From the NCBI GenBank assembly GCA_037893225.1, contig JAZGUH010000123.1, forward strand, positions 1,657,001-1,721,000: a DNA stretch of 64,000 bases, written 5' to 3'. The DNA comes from Hippasteria phrygiana. Its lineage: Eukaryota > Echinodermata > Asteroidea > Valvatida > Goniasteridae. Both the position numbers and the translations under genes were made by a program. The notes below the pieces were generated by a model that made no database searches, had not been told where the DNA came from, and was given only the letters and a program-made list of their open reading frames with translations. Shown here piece after piece: positions 26,901-39,204 of this stretch (the stretch's first letter is position 1; every line of letters begins with the position of its first letter).

Positions 26901-28500
26901 AACGTTACTTCCCAAACATTACTTAAAAACATCAAAAGTAGTCCAAATGGCAAGGCTATAGCCTTGTGTTTGATCATTTTTGGGTGAAAACATTACTTCA
27001 CAAAAATACTCAAAAACTTCAAAATTAGTCCAAATGGCAAGGCTATAGCCTTGTTTGATCACTTTTTAGTCGGAAAACGTTACTTCCCAAACATTGCTTA
27101 AAAACTTCAAAATTAGTCCAAATGGCAAGGCTATAGCCTTGTTTTCATCACTTTTTAGTGGAAAACGTTACTTTCCAAACATTGCTCGAAAAAACTTCAA
27201 AATTAGTCCAAATGGCAAGGCTATAGCCTTGTGTTTGATCATTTTTGGGTGAAAACGTTACTTCCCAAACATTACTCAAAAACTTCAAAATTAGTCCAAA
27301 TGTTTGATCATTTTTGGGTAAAAACGTTACTTCCCAAACATTACTCAAAAACTTCAAAATTAGTCCAAATGGCAAGGCTATAGCCTTGTGTTTGATCATT
27401 TTTGGGTGAAAACGTTACTTCCCAAACATTACTCAAAAACTTCAAAATTAGTCCAAATGGCAAGGCTGTAGCCTTGTGTTTGATCATTTTTGGGTGAAAA
27501 CGTAAACTTCGCAAAAAATACTCAAAAACTTCAAAATTAGTCCAAATGCCAAGGCTATAGCCTTGTGTTTCATCATTTTTGGGTGCAAACGTTACCTCCC
27601 AAACATTACTCAAAAACTTCAAAATTAGTCCAAATGGCAAGGCTATAGCCTTGTTTTCATCACTTTTTAGTGGAAAACGTTACTTTCCAAACATTGCTCG
27701 AAAAAACTTCAAAATTAGTCCAAATGGCAAGGCTATAGCCTTGTGTTTCATCATTTTTGGGTGCAAACGTTACCTCCCAAACATTACTCAAAAACTTCAA
27801 AATTAGTCCAAATGGCAAGGCTATAGCCTTGTTTTCATCACTTTTTAGTGGAAAACGTTACTTTCCAAACATTGCTCGAAAAAACTTCAAAATTAGTCCA
27901 AATGGCAAGGCTATAGCCTTGTGTTTGATCATTTTTGGGTGAAAACGTTACTTCCCAAACATTACTCAAAAACTTCAAAATTAGTCCAAATGTTTGATCA
28001 TTTTTGGGTAAAAACGTTACTTCCCAAACATTACTCAAAAACTTCAAAATTAGTCCAAATGGCAAGGCTGTAGCCTTGTGTTTCATCATTTTTGGGTGAA
28101 AACGTAACTTCGCAAAAAATACTCAAAACTTCAAAAATTAGTCCAAATGGCAAGGCTGTAGCCTTGTGTTTGATCATTTTTGGGTGAAAACGTTACTTAA
28201 AAACATCAAAATTAGTCCAAATGGCAAGGCTATAGCCTTGTGTTTGATCATTTTTGGGTGAAAACGTTACTTCCCAAACATTACTCAAAAACTTCAAAAT
28301 TAGTCCAAATGTTTGATCATTTTTGGGTGAAAACGTTACTTCCCAAACATTACTCAAAAACTTCAAAATTAGTCCAAATGGCAAGGCTGTAGCCTTGTGT
28401 TTCATCATTTTTGGGTGAAAACGTAACTTCGCAAAAAATACTCAAAACTTCAAAAATTAGTCCAAATGGCAAGGCTGTAGCCTTGTGTTTGATCATTTTT
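24000..28500. repeat. About 2.4-kb tandem sub-block inside copy 1
   Basis: Landmarks at 24312, 24680, 25180, 25439 and 25794 recur at 26780, 27148, 27579, 27838 and 28193. The offset is 2468 for the first two and 2399 for the rest, so the second sub-block lost about 69 bp: a short monomer present near 24990 is missing near 27450. The block is rich in monomers whose palindrome is completely missing (AAATG joined directly to TTTGATC). Confidence 0.75.
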
Positions 28501-30420
28501 GGGTGAAAACGTTACTTCCCAAACATTACTCAAAACTTCAAAAATTAGTCCAAATGGCAAGGCTATAGCCTTGTGTTTGATCATTTTTGGGTGAAAACGT
28601 TACTTCCCAAACATTACTCAAAAACTTCAAAATTAGTCCAAATGTTTGATCATTTTTGGGTGAAAACGTTACTTCCCAAACATTACTCAAAAACTTCAAA
28701 ATTAGTCCAAATGGCAAGGCTGTAGCCTTGTGTTTCATCATTTTTGGGTGAAAACGTAACTTCGCAAAAAATACTCAAAACTTCAAAAATTAGTCCAAAT
28801 GGCAAGGCTGTAGCCTTGTGTTTGATCATTTTTGGGTGAAAACGTTACTTAAAAACATCAAAATTAGTCCAAATGGCAAGGCTATAGCCTTGTGTTTGAT
28901 CATTTTTGGGTGAAAACGTTACTTCCCAAACATTACTCAAAAACATTAAAATTAGTCCAAATGGCAAGGCTATAGCCTTGTGTTTCATCATTTTTGGGTG
29001 AAAACGTTACTTCACAAAAATACTCAAAAACTTCAAAATTATTCCAAATGGCAAGGCTATATAGCCTTGTGTTTCATCATTTTTGGGTGAAAACGTTACT
29101 TCACAAAAATACTCAAAAACTTCAAAATTAGTCCAAATGGCAAGGCTATAGCCTTGTTTGATCACTTTTTAGTCGGAAAACGTTACTTCCCAAACATTGC
29201 TTAAAAACATCAAAATTAGTCCAAATGGCAAGGCTATAGCCTTGTGTTTGATCATTTTTTGGTGAAAACGTTACCTCCCAAACATTACTCAAAAACTTCA
29301 AAATTAGTCCTAATGGCAAGGCTATAACCTTGTTTGATCACTTTTTAGTCGGAAAACGTTACTTCCCAAACATTGCTTAAAAACATCAAAATTAGTCTAA
29401 ATGGCAAGGCTATAGCCTTGTGTTTGATCATTTTTGGGTGAAAACGTTACTTCCCAAACATTACTCAAAAACATTAAAATTAGTCCAAATGGCAAGGCTA
29501 TAGCCTTGTGTTTGATAATTTTTGGGTGAAAACGTTACTTCACAAAAATACTCAAAAACTTCAAAATTAGTCCAAATGGCAAGGCTATAGCCTTGTTTGA
29601 TCATTTTTGAGTGAAAACGTTACTTCCCAAACATTACTTAAAAACATAAAAATTAGTCCAAATGGCAAGGCTATAGCCTTGTTTTCATCACTTTTTAGTG
29701 GAAAACGTTACTTCCCAAACATTACTCAAAAACATTAAAATTAGTCCAAATGGCAAGGCTATAGCCTTGTGTTTGATCATTTTTGGGTGAAAACGTTACT
29801 TCAGAAAAATACTCAAAAACTTCAAAATTAGTCCAAATAGCAAGGCTATAGCCTTGTGTTTGATCACTTTTTAGTCGGAAAACGTTACTTCCCAAACATT
29901 ACTTAAAAACATCAAAATTAGTCGAAATGGCAAGGCTATAGCCTTGTGTTTGATCACTTTTTAGTGGAAAACGTTACTTCCCAAGCATTACTCAAAAACT
30001 TCAAAATTAGTCCAAATGGCAAGGCTATATAGCCTTGTGTTTGATCACTTTTTAGTCGGAAAACGTTACTTCCAAAGCATTACTCAAAAACTTCAAAATT
30101 AGTCCAAATGGCAAGGCTATAGCCTTGTGTTTGATAATTTTTGCGTGGAAACGTTATCACACAAACATTGTTCAAAATTAGTCCAAATGGCAAGGCTATA
30201 GGCTTGTCTTTGATCATTTTTTTGTGAAAACGTTAATTCGCAAAAAATACTCAAAAACTTCAAAATTTGTCCAAATGGCAAGGCTATAGCCTTGTTTGAT
30301 CATTTTTGAGTGAAAATGTTACTTCCCAAACATTGCTTAAAAACATTAAAATTAGTCCAAATGGCAAGGCTATAGCCTTGTTTTTATCACTTTTTAGTGG
30401 AAAACGTTACTTCCCAAACA

Positions 30421-33400
30421 TTGCTCGAAAAAACTTCAAAATTAGTCCAAATGGCAAGGCTATAGCCTTGTGTTTGATCATTTTTGGGTGAAAACGTAAC
30501 TTCACAAACATTACTCAAAAACATTAAAATTAGTCCAAATGGCAAGGCTATAGCCTTGTTTTTATCACTTTTTAGTGGAAAACGTTACTTTCCAAACATT
30601 GCTCGAAAAAACTTCAAAATTAGTCCAAATGGCAAGGCTATAGCCTTGTGTTTGATCATTTTTGGGTGAAAACGTAACTTCGCAAACATTACTCAAAAAC
30701 ATTAAAATTAGTCCAAATGGCAAGGCTATAGCCTTGTTTTTATCACTTTTTAGTGGAAAACGTTACTTTCCAAACATTGCTCGAAAAAACTTCAAAATTA
30801 GTCCAAATGGCAAGGCTATAGCCTTGTGTTTGATCATTTTTGGGTGAAAACGTAACTTCGCAAACATTACTCAAAAACATTAAAATTAGTCCAAATGGCA
30901 AGGCTATAGCCTTGTTTTTATCACTTTTTAGTGGAAAACGTTACTTTCCAAACATTGCTCGAAAAAACTTCAAAATTAGTCCAAATGGCAAGGCTATAGC
31001 CTTGTGTTTGATCATTTTTGGGTGAAAACGTTACCTCCCAAACATTACTCAAAAACTTCAAAATTAGTCCAAATGGCAAGGCTATAGCCTTGTGTTTGAT
31101 CATTTTTGGGTGAAAACGTTACCTCCCAAACATTACTCAAAAACATTAAAATTAGTCCAAATGGCAAGGCTATAGCCTTGTTTTTATCACTTTTTAGTGG
31201 AAAACGTTACTTTCCAAACATTGCTCGAAAAAACTTCAAAATTAGTCCAAATGGCAAGGCTATAGCCTTGTGTTTGATCATTTTTGGGTGAAAACGTAAC
31301 TTCACAAACATTACTCAAAAACATTAAAATTAGTCCAAATGGCAAGGCTATAGCCTTGTTTTTATCACTTTTTAGTGGAAAACGTTACTTTCCAAACATT
31401 GCTCGAAAAAACTTCAAAATTAGTCCAAATGGCAAGGCTATAGCCTTGTGTTTGATCATTTTTGGGTGAAAACGTAACTTCGCAAACATTACTCAAAAAC
31501 ATTAAAATTAGTCCAAATGGCAAGGCTATAGCCTTGTTTTTATCACTTTTTAGTGGAAAACGTTACTTTCCAAACATTGCTCGAAAAAACTTCAAAATTA
31601 GTCCAAATGGCAAGGCTATAGCCTTGTGTTTGATCATTTTTGGGTGAAAACGTAACTTCGCAAACATTACTCAAAAACATTAAAATTAGTCCAAATGGCA
31701 AGGCTATAGCCTTGTTTTTATCACTTTTTAGTGGAAAACGTTACTTTCCAAACATTGCTCGAAAAAACTTCAAAATTAGTCCAAATGGCAAGGCTATAGC
31801 CTTGTGTTTGATCATTTTTGGGTGAAAACGTTACCTCCCAAACATTACTCAAAAACTTCAAAATTAGTCCAAATGGCCTTGTTTGGATCATTTTTGAGTG
31901 AAAACGTTACTTCCCAAACATTACTTAAAAACATAAAAATTAGTCCAAATGGCAAGGCTATAGCCTTGTTTTTATCACTTTTTAGTGGAAAACGTTACTT
32001 TCCAAACATTGCTCGAAAAAACTTCAAAATTAGTCCAAATGGCAAGGCTATAGCCTTGTGTTTGATCATTTTTGGGTGAAAACGTTACTTCCCAAACATT
32101 ACTTAAAAACATAAAAATTAGTCCAAATGGCAAGGCTATAGCCTTGTTTGATCATTTTTGGGTGAAAACGTTACTTCCCAAACATTACTTAAAAACATAA
32201 AAATTAGTCCAAATGGCAAGGCTATAGCCTTGTTTGATCATTTTTTGGTGAAAACGGTACTTCACAAAAATACTCAAAAACTTCAAAATTAGTATAAATG
32301 GCAAGGCTATAGCCTTGTTTTCATCATTTTTGGGTGAAAACGTTACTTCCCAAACATTGCTCAAAAACTTCAAAATTAGTCCAAATGGCAAGGCTATAGC
32401 CTTGTTTTCATCATTTTTGGGTGAAAACGTTACCTCCCAAACATTACTCAAAAACTTCAGAATTAATACAAATGGCAGGGCTATAGCCTTGTGTTTGATC
32501 ATTTTTGGGTGAAAACGTTACTTCCCAAACATTACTCAAAAACTTCAGAATTAATACAAATGGCAGGGCTATAGCCTTGTGTTTGATCATTTTTGGGTGA
32601 AAACGTTACCTCACAAACATTACTCAAAAACTTCAAAATTAATACAAATGGCAGGGCTATAGCCTTGTGTTTGATCATTTTTGGGTGAAAACGTTACTTC
32701 CCAAACATTACTCAAAAACTTCAGAATTAATACAAATGGCAGGGCTATAGCCTTGTGTTTGATCATTTTTGGGTGAAAACGTAACTTCGCAAACATTACT
32801 CAAAAACATTAAAATTAGTCCAAATGGCAAGGCTATAGCCTTGTTTTTATCACTTTTTAGTGGAAAACGTTACTTTCCAAACATTGCTCGAAAAAACTTC
32901 AAAATTAGTCCAAATGGCAAGGCTATAGCCTTGTGTTTGATCATTTTTGGGTGAAAACGTTACCTCCCAAACATTACTCAAAAACTTCAAAATTAGTCCA
33001 AATGGCCTTGTTTGGATCATTTTTGAGTGAAAACGTTACTTCCCAAACATTACTTAAAAACATAAAAATTAGTCCAAATGGCAAGGCTATAGCCTTGTTT
33101 TTATCACTTTTTAGTGGAAAACGTTACTTTCCAAACATTGCTCGAAAAAACTTCAAAATTAGTCCAAATGGCAAGGCTATAGCCTTGTGTTTGATCATTT
33201 TTGGGTGAAAACGTTACTTCCCAAACATTACTTAAAAACATCAAAAGTAGTCCAAATGGCAAGGCTATAGCCTTGTGTTTGATCATTTTTGGGTGAAAAC
33301 ATTACTTCACAAAAATACTCAAAAACTTCAAAATTAGTCCAAATGGCAAGGCTATAGCCTTGTTTGATCACTTTTTAGTCGGAAAATGTTACTTCCCAAA

Positions 33401-36400
33401 CATTGCTTAAAAACATCAAAATTAGTCCAAATGGCAAGGCTATAGTCTTGTGTTTGATCATTTTTGGGTGAAAACGTTACTTCCCAAACATTACTTAAAA
33501 ACATAAAAATTAGTCCAAATGGCAAGGCTATAGCCTTGTTTTTATCACTTTTTAGTGGAAAACGTTACTTTCCAAACATTGCTCGAAAAAACTTCAAAAT
33601 TAGTCCAAATGGCAAGGCTATAGCCTTGTGTTTGATCATTTTTGGGTGAAAACGTTACTTCCCAAACATTACTTAAAAACATCAAAAGTAGTCCAAATGG
33701 CAAGGCTATAGCCTTGTGTTTGATCATTTTTGGGTGAAAACATTACTTCACAAAAATACTCAAAAACTTCAAAATTAGTCCAAATGGCAAGGCTATAGCC
33801 TTGTTTGATCACTTTTTAGTCGGAAAACGTTACTTCCCAAACATTGCTTAAAAACATCAAAATTAGTCCAAATGGCAAGGCTATAGTCTTGTGTTTGATC
33901 ATTTTTGGGTGAAAACGTTACTTCCCAAACATTACTTAAAAACATAAAAATTAGTCCAAATGGCAAGGCTATAGCCTTGTTTTTATCACTTTTTAGTGGA
34001 AAACGTTACTTTCCAAACATTGCTCGAAAAAACTTCAAAATTAGTCCAAATGGCAAGGCTATAGCCTTGTGTTTGATCATTTTTGGGTGAAAACGTTACT
34101 TCCCAAACATTACTTAAAAACATCAAAAGTAGTCCAAATGGCAAGGCTATAGCCTTGTGTTTGATCATTTTTGGGTGAAAACATTACTTCACAAAAATAC
34201 TCAAAAACTTCAAAATTAGTCCAAATGGCAAGGCTATAGCCTTGTTTGATCACTTTTTAGTCGGAAAACGTTACTTCCCAAACATTGCTTAAAAACATCA
34301 AAATTAGTCCAAATGGCAAGGCTATAGTCTTGTGTTTGATCATTTTTGGGTGAAAACGTTACTTCCCAAACATTACTTAAAAACATAAAAATTAGTCCAA
34401 ATGGCAAGGCTATAGCCTTGTTTTTATCACTTTTTAGTGGAAAACGTTACTTTCCAAACATTGCTCGAAAAAACTTCAAAATTAGTCCAAATGGCAAGGC
34501 TATAGCCTTGTGTTTGATCATTTTTGGGTGAAAACGTTACTTCCCAAACATTACTTAAAAACATCAAAAGTAGTCCAAATGGCAAGGCTATAGCCTTGTT
34601 TTTATCACTTTTTAGTGGAAAACGTTACTTTCCAAACATTGCTCGAAAAAACTTCAAAATTAGTCCAAATGGCCTTGTTTGGATCATTTTTGAGTGAAAA
34701 CGTTACTTCCCAAACATTACTTAAAAACATAAAAATTAGTCCAAATGGCAAGGCTATAGCCTTGTTTTTATCACTTTTTAGTGGAAAACGTTACTTTCCA
34801 AACATTGCTCGAAAAAACTTCAAAATTAGTCCAAATGGCAAGGCTATAGCCTTGTGTTTGATCATTTTTGGGTGAAAACGTTACTTCCCAAACATTACTT
34901 AAAAACATCAAAAGTAGTCCAAATGGCAAGGCTATAGCCTTGTGTTTGATCATTTTTGGGTGAAAACATTACTTCACAAAAATACTCAAAAACTTCAAAA
35001 TTAGTCCAAATGGCAAGGCTATAGCCTTGTTTGATCACTTTTTAGTCGGAAAACGTTACTTCCCAAACATTGCTTAAAAACATCAAAATTAGTCCAAATG
35101 GCAAGGCTATAGTCTTGTGTTTGATCATTTTTGGGTGAAAACGTTACTTCCCAAACATTACTTAAAAACATCAAAAGTAGTCCAAATGGCAAGGCTATAG
35201 CCTTGTGTTTGATCATTTTTGGGTGAAAACATTACTTCACAAAAATACTCAAAAACTTCAAAATTAGTCCAAATGGCAAGGCTATAGCCTTGTTTGATCA
35301 CTTTTTAGTCGGAAAACGTTACTTCCCAAACATTGCTTAAAAACTTCAAAATTAGTCCAAATGGCAAGGCTATAGCCTTGTTTTCATCACTTTTTAGTGG
35401 AAAACGTTACTTTCCAAACATTGCTCGAAAAAACTTCAAAATTAGTCCAAATGGCAAGGCTATAGCCTTGTGTTTGATCATTTTTGGGTGAAAACGTTAC
35501 TTCCCAAACATTACTCAAAAACTTCAAAATTAGTCCAAATGTTTGATCATTTTTGGGTAAAAACGTTACTTCCCAAACATTACTCAAAAACTTCAAAATT
35601 AGTCCAAATGGCAAGGCTATAGCCTTGTGTTTGATCATTTTTGGGTGAAAACGTTACTTCCCAAACATTACTCAAAAACTTCAAAATTAGTCCAAATGTT
35701 TGATCATTTTTGGGTGAAAACGTTACTTCCCAAACATTACTCAAAAACTTCAAAATTAGTCCAAATGGCAAGGCTGTAGCCTTGTGTTTGATCATTTTTG
35801 GGTGAAAACGTAAACTTCGCAAAAAATACTCAAAAACTTCAAAATTAGTCCAAATGCCAAGGCTATAGCCTTGTGTTTCATCATTTTTGGGTGCAAACGT
35901 TACCTCCCAAACATTACTCAAAAACTTCAAAATTAGTCCAAATGGCAAGGCTATAGCCTTGTTTTCATCACTTTTTAGTGGAAAACGTTACTTTCCAAAC
36001 ATTGCTCGAAAAAACTTCAAAATTAGTCCAAATGGCAAGGCTATAGCCTTGTGTTTCATCATTTTTGGGTGCAAACGTTACCTCCCAAACATTACTCAAA
36101 AACTTCAAAATTAGTCCAAATGGCAAGGCTATAGCCTTGTTTTCATCACTTTTTAGTGGAAAACGTTACTTTCCAAACATTGCTCGAAAAAACTTCAAAA
36201 TTAGTCCAAATGGCAAGGCTATAGCCTTGTGTTTGATCATTTTTGGGTGAAAACGTTACTTCCCAAACATTACTCAAAAACTTCAAAATTAGTCCAAATG
36301 TTTGATCATTTTTGGGTAAAAACGTTACTTCCCAAACATTACTCAAAAACTTCAAAATTAGTCCAAATGGCAAGGCTGTAGCCTTGTGTTTCATCATTTT

Positions 36401-38772
36401 TGGGTGAAAACGTAACTTCGCAAAAAATACTCAAAACTTCAAAAATTAGTCCAAATGGCAAGGCTGTAGCCTTGTGTTTGATCATTTTTGGGTGAAAACG
36501 TTACTTAAAAACATCAAAATTAGTCCAAATGGCAAGGCTATAGCCTTGTGTTTGATCATTTTTGGGTGAAAACGTTACTTCCCAAACATTACTCAAAAAC
36601 TTCAAAATTAGTCCAAATGTTTGATCATTTTTGGGTGAAAACGTTACTTCCCAAACATTACTCAAAAACTTCAAAATTAGTCCAAATGGCAAGGCTGTAG
36701 CCTTGTGTTTCATCATTTTTGGGTGAAAACGTAACTTCGCAAAAAATACTCAAAACTTCAAAAATTAGTCCAAATGGCAAGGCTGTAGCCTTGTGTTTGA
36801 TCATTTTTGGGTGAAAACGTTACTTCCCAAACATTACTCAAAACTTCAAAAATTAGTCCAAATGGCAAGGCTATAGCCTTGTGTTTGATCATTTTTGGGT
36901 GAAAACGTTACTTCCCAAACATTACTCAAAAACTTCAAAATTAGTCCAAATGTTTGATCATTTTTGGGTGAAAACGTTACTTCCCAAACATTACTCAAAA
37001 ACTTCAAAATTAGTCCAAATGGCAAGGCTGTAGCCTTGTGTTTCATCATTTTTGGGTGAAAACGTAACTTCGCAAAAAATACTCAAAACTTCAAAAATTA
37101 GTCCAAATGGCAAGGCTGTAGCCTTGTGTTTGATCATTTTTGGGTGAAAACGTTACTTAAAAACATCAAAATTAGTCCAAATGGCAAGGCTATAGCCTTG
37201 TTTGATCACTTTTTAGTAGAAAACATTACTTCCCAAACATTGCTTAAAAACATCAAAATTAGTCCAAATGGCAAGGCTATAGCCTTGTGTTTGATCATTT
37301 TTGGGTGAAAACGTTACTTCCCAAACATTACTCAAAAACATTAAAATTAGTCCAAATGGCAAGGCTATAGCCTTGTGTTTCATCATTTTTGGGTGAAAAC
37401 GTTACTTCACAAAAATACTCAAAAACTTCAAAATTAGTCCAAATGGCAAGGCTATATAGCCTTGTGTTTCATCATTTTTGGGTGCCAAATGGCAAGGCTA
37501 TAGCCTTGTGTTTGATCATTTTTTGGTGAAAACGTTACCTCCCAAACATTACTCAAAAACTTCAAAATTAGTCCTAATGGCAAGGCTATAGCCTTGTTTG
37601 ATCACTTTTTAGTCGGAAAACGTTACTTCCCAAACATTGCTTAAAAACATCAAAATTAGTCTAAATGGCAAGGCTATAGCCTTGTGTTTGATCATTTTTG
37701 GGTGAAAACGTTACTTCCCAAACATTACTCAAAAACATTAAAATTAGTCCAAATGGCAAGGCTATAGCCTTGTGTTTGATAATTTTTGGGTGAAAACGTT
37801 ACTTCACAAAAATACTCAAAAACTTCAAAATTAGTCCAAATGGCAAGGCTATAGCCTTGTTTGATCATTTTTGAGTGAAAACGTTACTTCCCAAACATTA
37901 CTTAAAAACATAAAAATTAGTCCAAATGGCAAGGCTATAGCCTTGTTTTCATCACTTTTTAGTGGAAAACGTTACTTCCCAAGCATTACTCAAAAACTTC
38001 AAAATTAGTCCAAATGGCAAGGCTATAGCCTTGTGTTTGATCATTTTTGGGTGAAAACGTTACTTCCCAAACATTACTCAAAAACATTAAAATTAGTCCA
38101 AATGGCAAGGCTATAGCCTTGTGTTTGATCATTTTTGGGTGAAAACGTTACTTCAGAAAAATACTCAAAAACTTCAAAATTAGTCCAAATAGCAAGGCTA
38201 TAGCCTTGTGTTTGATCACTTTTTAGTCGGAAAACGTTACTTCCCAAACATTACTTAAAAACATCAAAATTAGTCGAAATGGCAAGGCTATAGCCTTGTG
38301 TTTGATCACTTTTTAGTGGAAAACGTTACTTCCCAAGCATTACTCAAAAACTTCAAAATTAGTCCAAATGGCAAGGCTATATAGCCTTGTGTTTGATCAC
38401 TTTTTAGTCGGAAAACGTTACTTCCAAAGCATTACTCAAAAACTTCAAAATTAGTCCAAATGGCAAGGCTATAGCCTTGTGTTTGATAATTTTTGCGTGG
38501 AAACGTTATCACACAAACATTGTTCAAAATTAGTCCAAATGGCAAGGCTATAGGCTTGTCTTTGATCATTTTTTTGTGAAAACGTTAATTCGCAAAAAAT
38601 ACTCAAAAACTTCAAAATTTGTCCAAATGGCAAGGCTATAGCCTTGTTTGATCATTTTTGAGTGAAAATGTTACTTCCCAAACATTGCTTAAAAACATTA
38701 AAATTAGTCCAAATGGCAAGGCTATAGCCTTGTTTTTATCACTTTTTAGTGGAAAACGTTACTTCCCAAACA
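30421..38772. repeat. Large satellite duplication, copy 2 (about 8.35 kb)
   Basis: This copy is colinear with 19.65-30.42 kb but lacks one 2.4-kb sub-block, which accounts for nearly all of the length difference. After the sub-block the offset falls to 8308 (28538/36846) and then about 8352 (30306/38658). A junction at about 37484 (GGGTG joined directly to CCAAATGG) marks a further deletion relative to copy 1. Beyond 38772 the array continues with diverged monomers to 39204. Confidence 0.8.
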
Positions 38773-39204
38773 TTACTTAAAAACAAACATTTGTCCAAAT
38801 GGCAAGGCTATATAGCCTTGTTTTTATCACTTTTTAGTGGAAAAAGTTATCTCACAAACATTGCTCAAAAACTTCAAAAATTAGTCCAAATGGCAAGGCT
38901 ATAGCCTTGTTTTCATCACTTTTTAGTGGAAAACGTTACTTTCCAAACATTGCTGAAAAAATTCAAAATTAGTCCAAATGGCAAGGCTATAGCCTTGTGT
39001 TTGATCATTTTTGGGTGAAAACGTTATCTCACAAACATTGCTCAAAAACTTCAAAAATTAGTCCAAATGGCAAGGCTATAGCCTTGTTTTCATCACTTTT
39101 TAGTGGAAAACGTTACTTCCCAAACGTTGCTCAAAAACTTCAAAATTAGTCCGAATGGCAAGGCTATAGCCTTGTGTTTGATTATTTTTTGGTGAAAACG
39201 TTAC

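Larger units (their letters stand above)
19650..30420. repeat. Large satellite duplication, copy 1 (about 10.8 kb)
   Basis: From about 19.65 kb the order of variant monomers matches that from 30.44 kb onward at an offset of 10795, changing to 10707 near 21.5 kb because one monomer is absent in copy 2. Matching landmarks include 20311/31106, 21009/31804, 22062/32769, 23639/34346, 24873/35580 and 25794/36501. Copy 1 additionally carries an internal duplication of about 2.4 kb (24.0-26.1 repeated at 26.5-28.5) that is single in copy 2. Copy 1 ends near 30420, where copy 2 begins. Confidence 0.8.
9062..39204. repeat. 30-kb satellite array of 88-90-bp palindrome-bearing monomers
   Basis: About 340 tandem monomers fill this interval. 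Landmarks of each monomer, in order, are AAAACGTTAC, CCAAACATTACTC, AAAATTAGTCCAAATGG, the 16-bp perfect palindrome CAAGGCTATAGCCTTG, and TGATCATTTTTGGGTG. Variants include a TTTTTAGTG version of the last block, GCTCGAAAAAAC in place of ACTCAAAAAC, and monomers lacking part or all of the palindrome. The array starts with two diverged monomers (9062-9230) and ends abruptly at 39204. Short open frames appear on both strands in almost every dimer, but the monomer and dimer lengths (88-90 and 178) are mostly not multiples of three, so no long protein is encoded. I infer satellite DNA. A source in an internal tandem repeat of a transposon is possible but not shown. Confidence 0.97.

Noticed and set aside
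9062..39204. Dozens of 60-130-codon open frames on both strands with a repeated peptide (KISPNGKAIAL / FGLILKFLSNVWEV)
   Set aside because: They are translations of the satellite. The monomer and dimer lengths (88-90 and 178 bp) are mostly not multiples of three, so frames shift at each unit, and both strands are equally open. No start context or domain is present.
9062..39204. CRISPR array
   Set aside because: The whole 88-bp unit is repeated with no unique spacers, there are no cas genes, and the context is eukaryotic.
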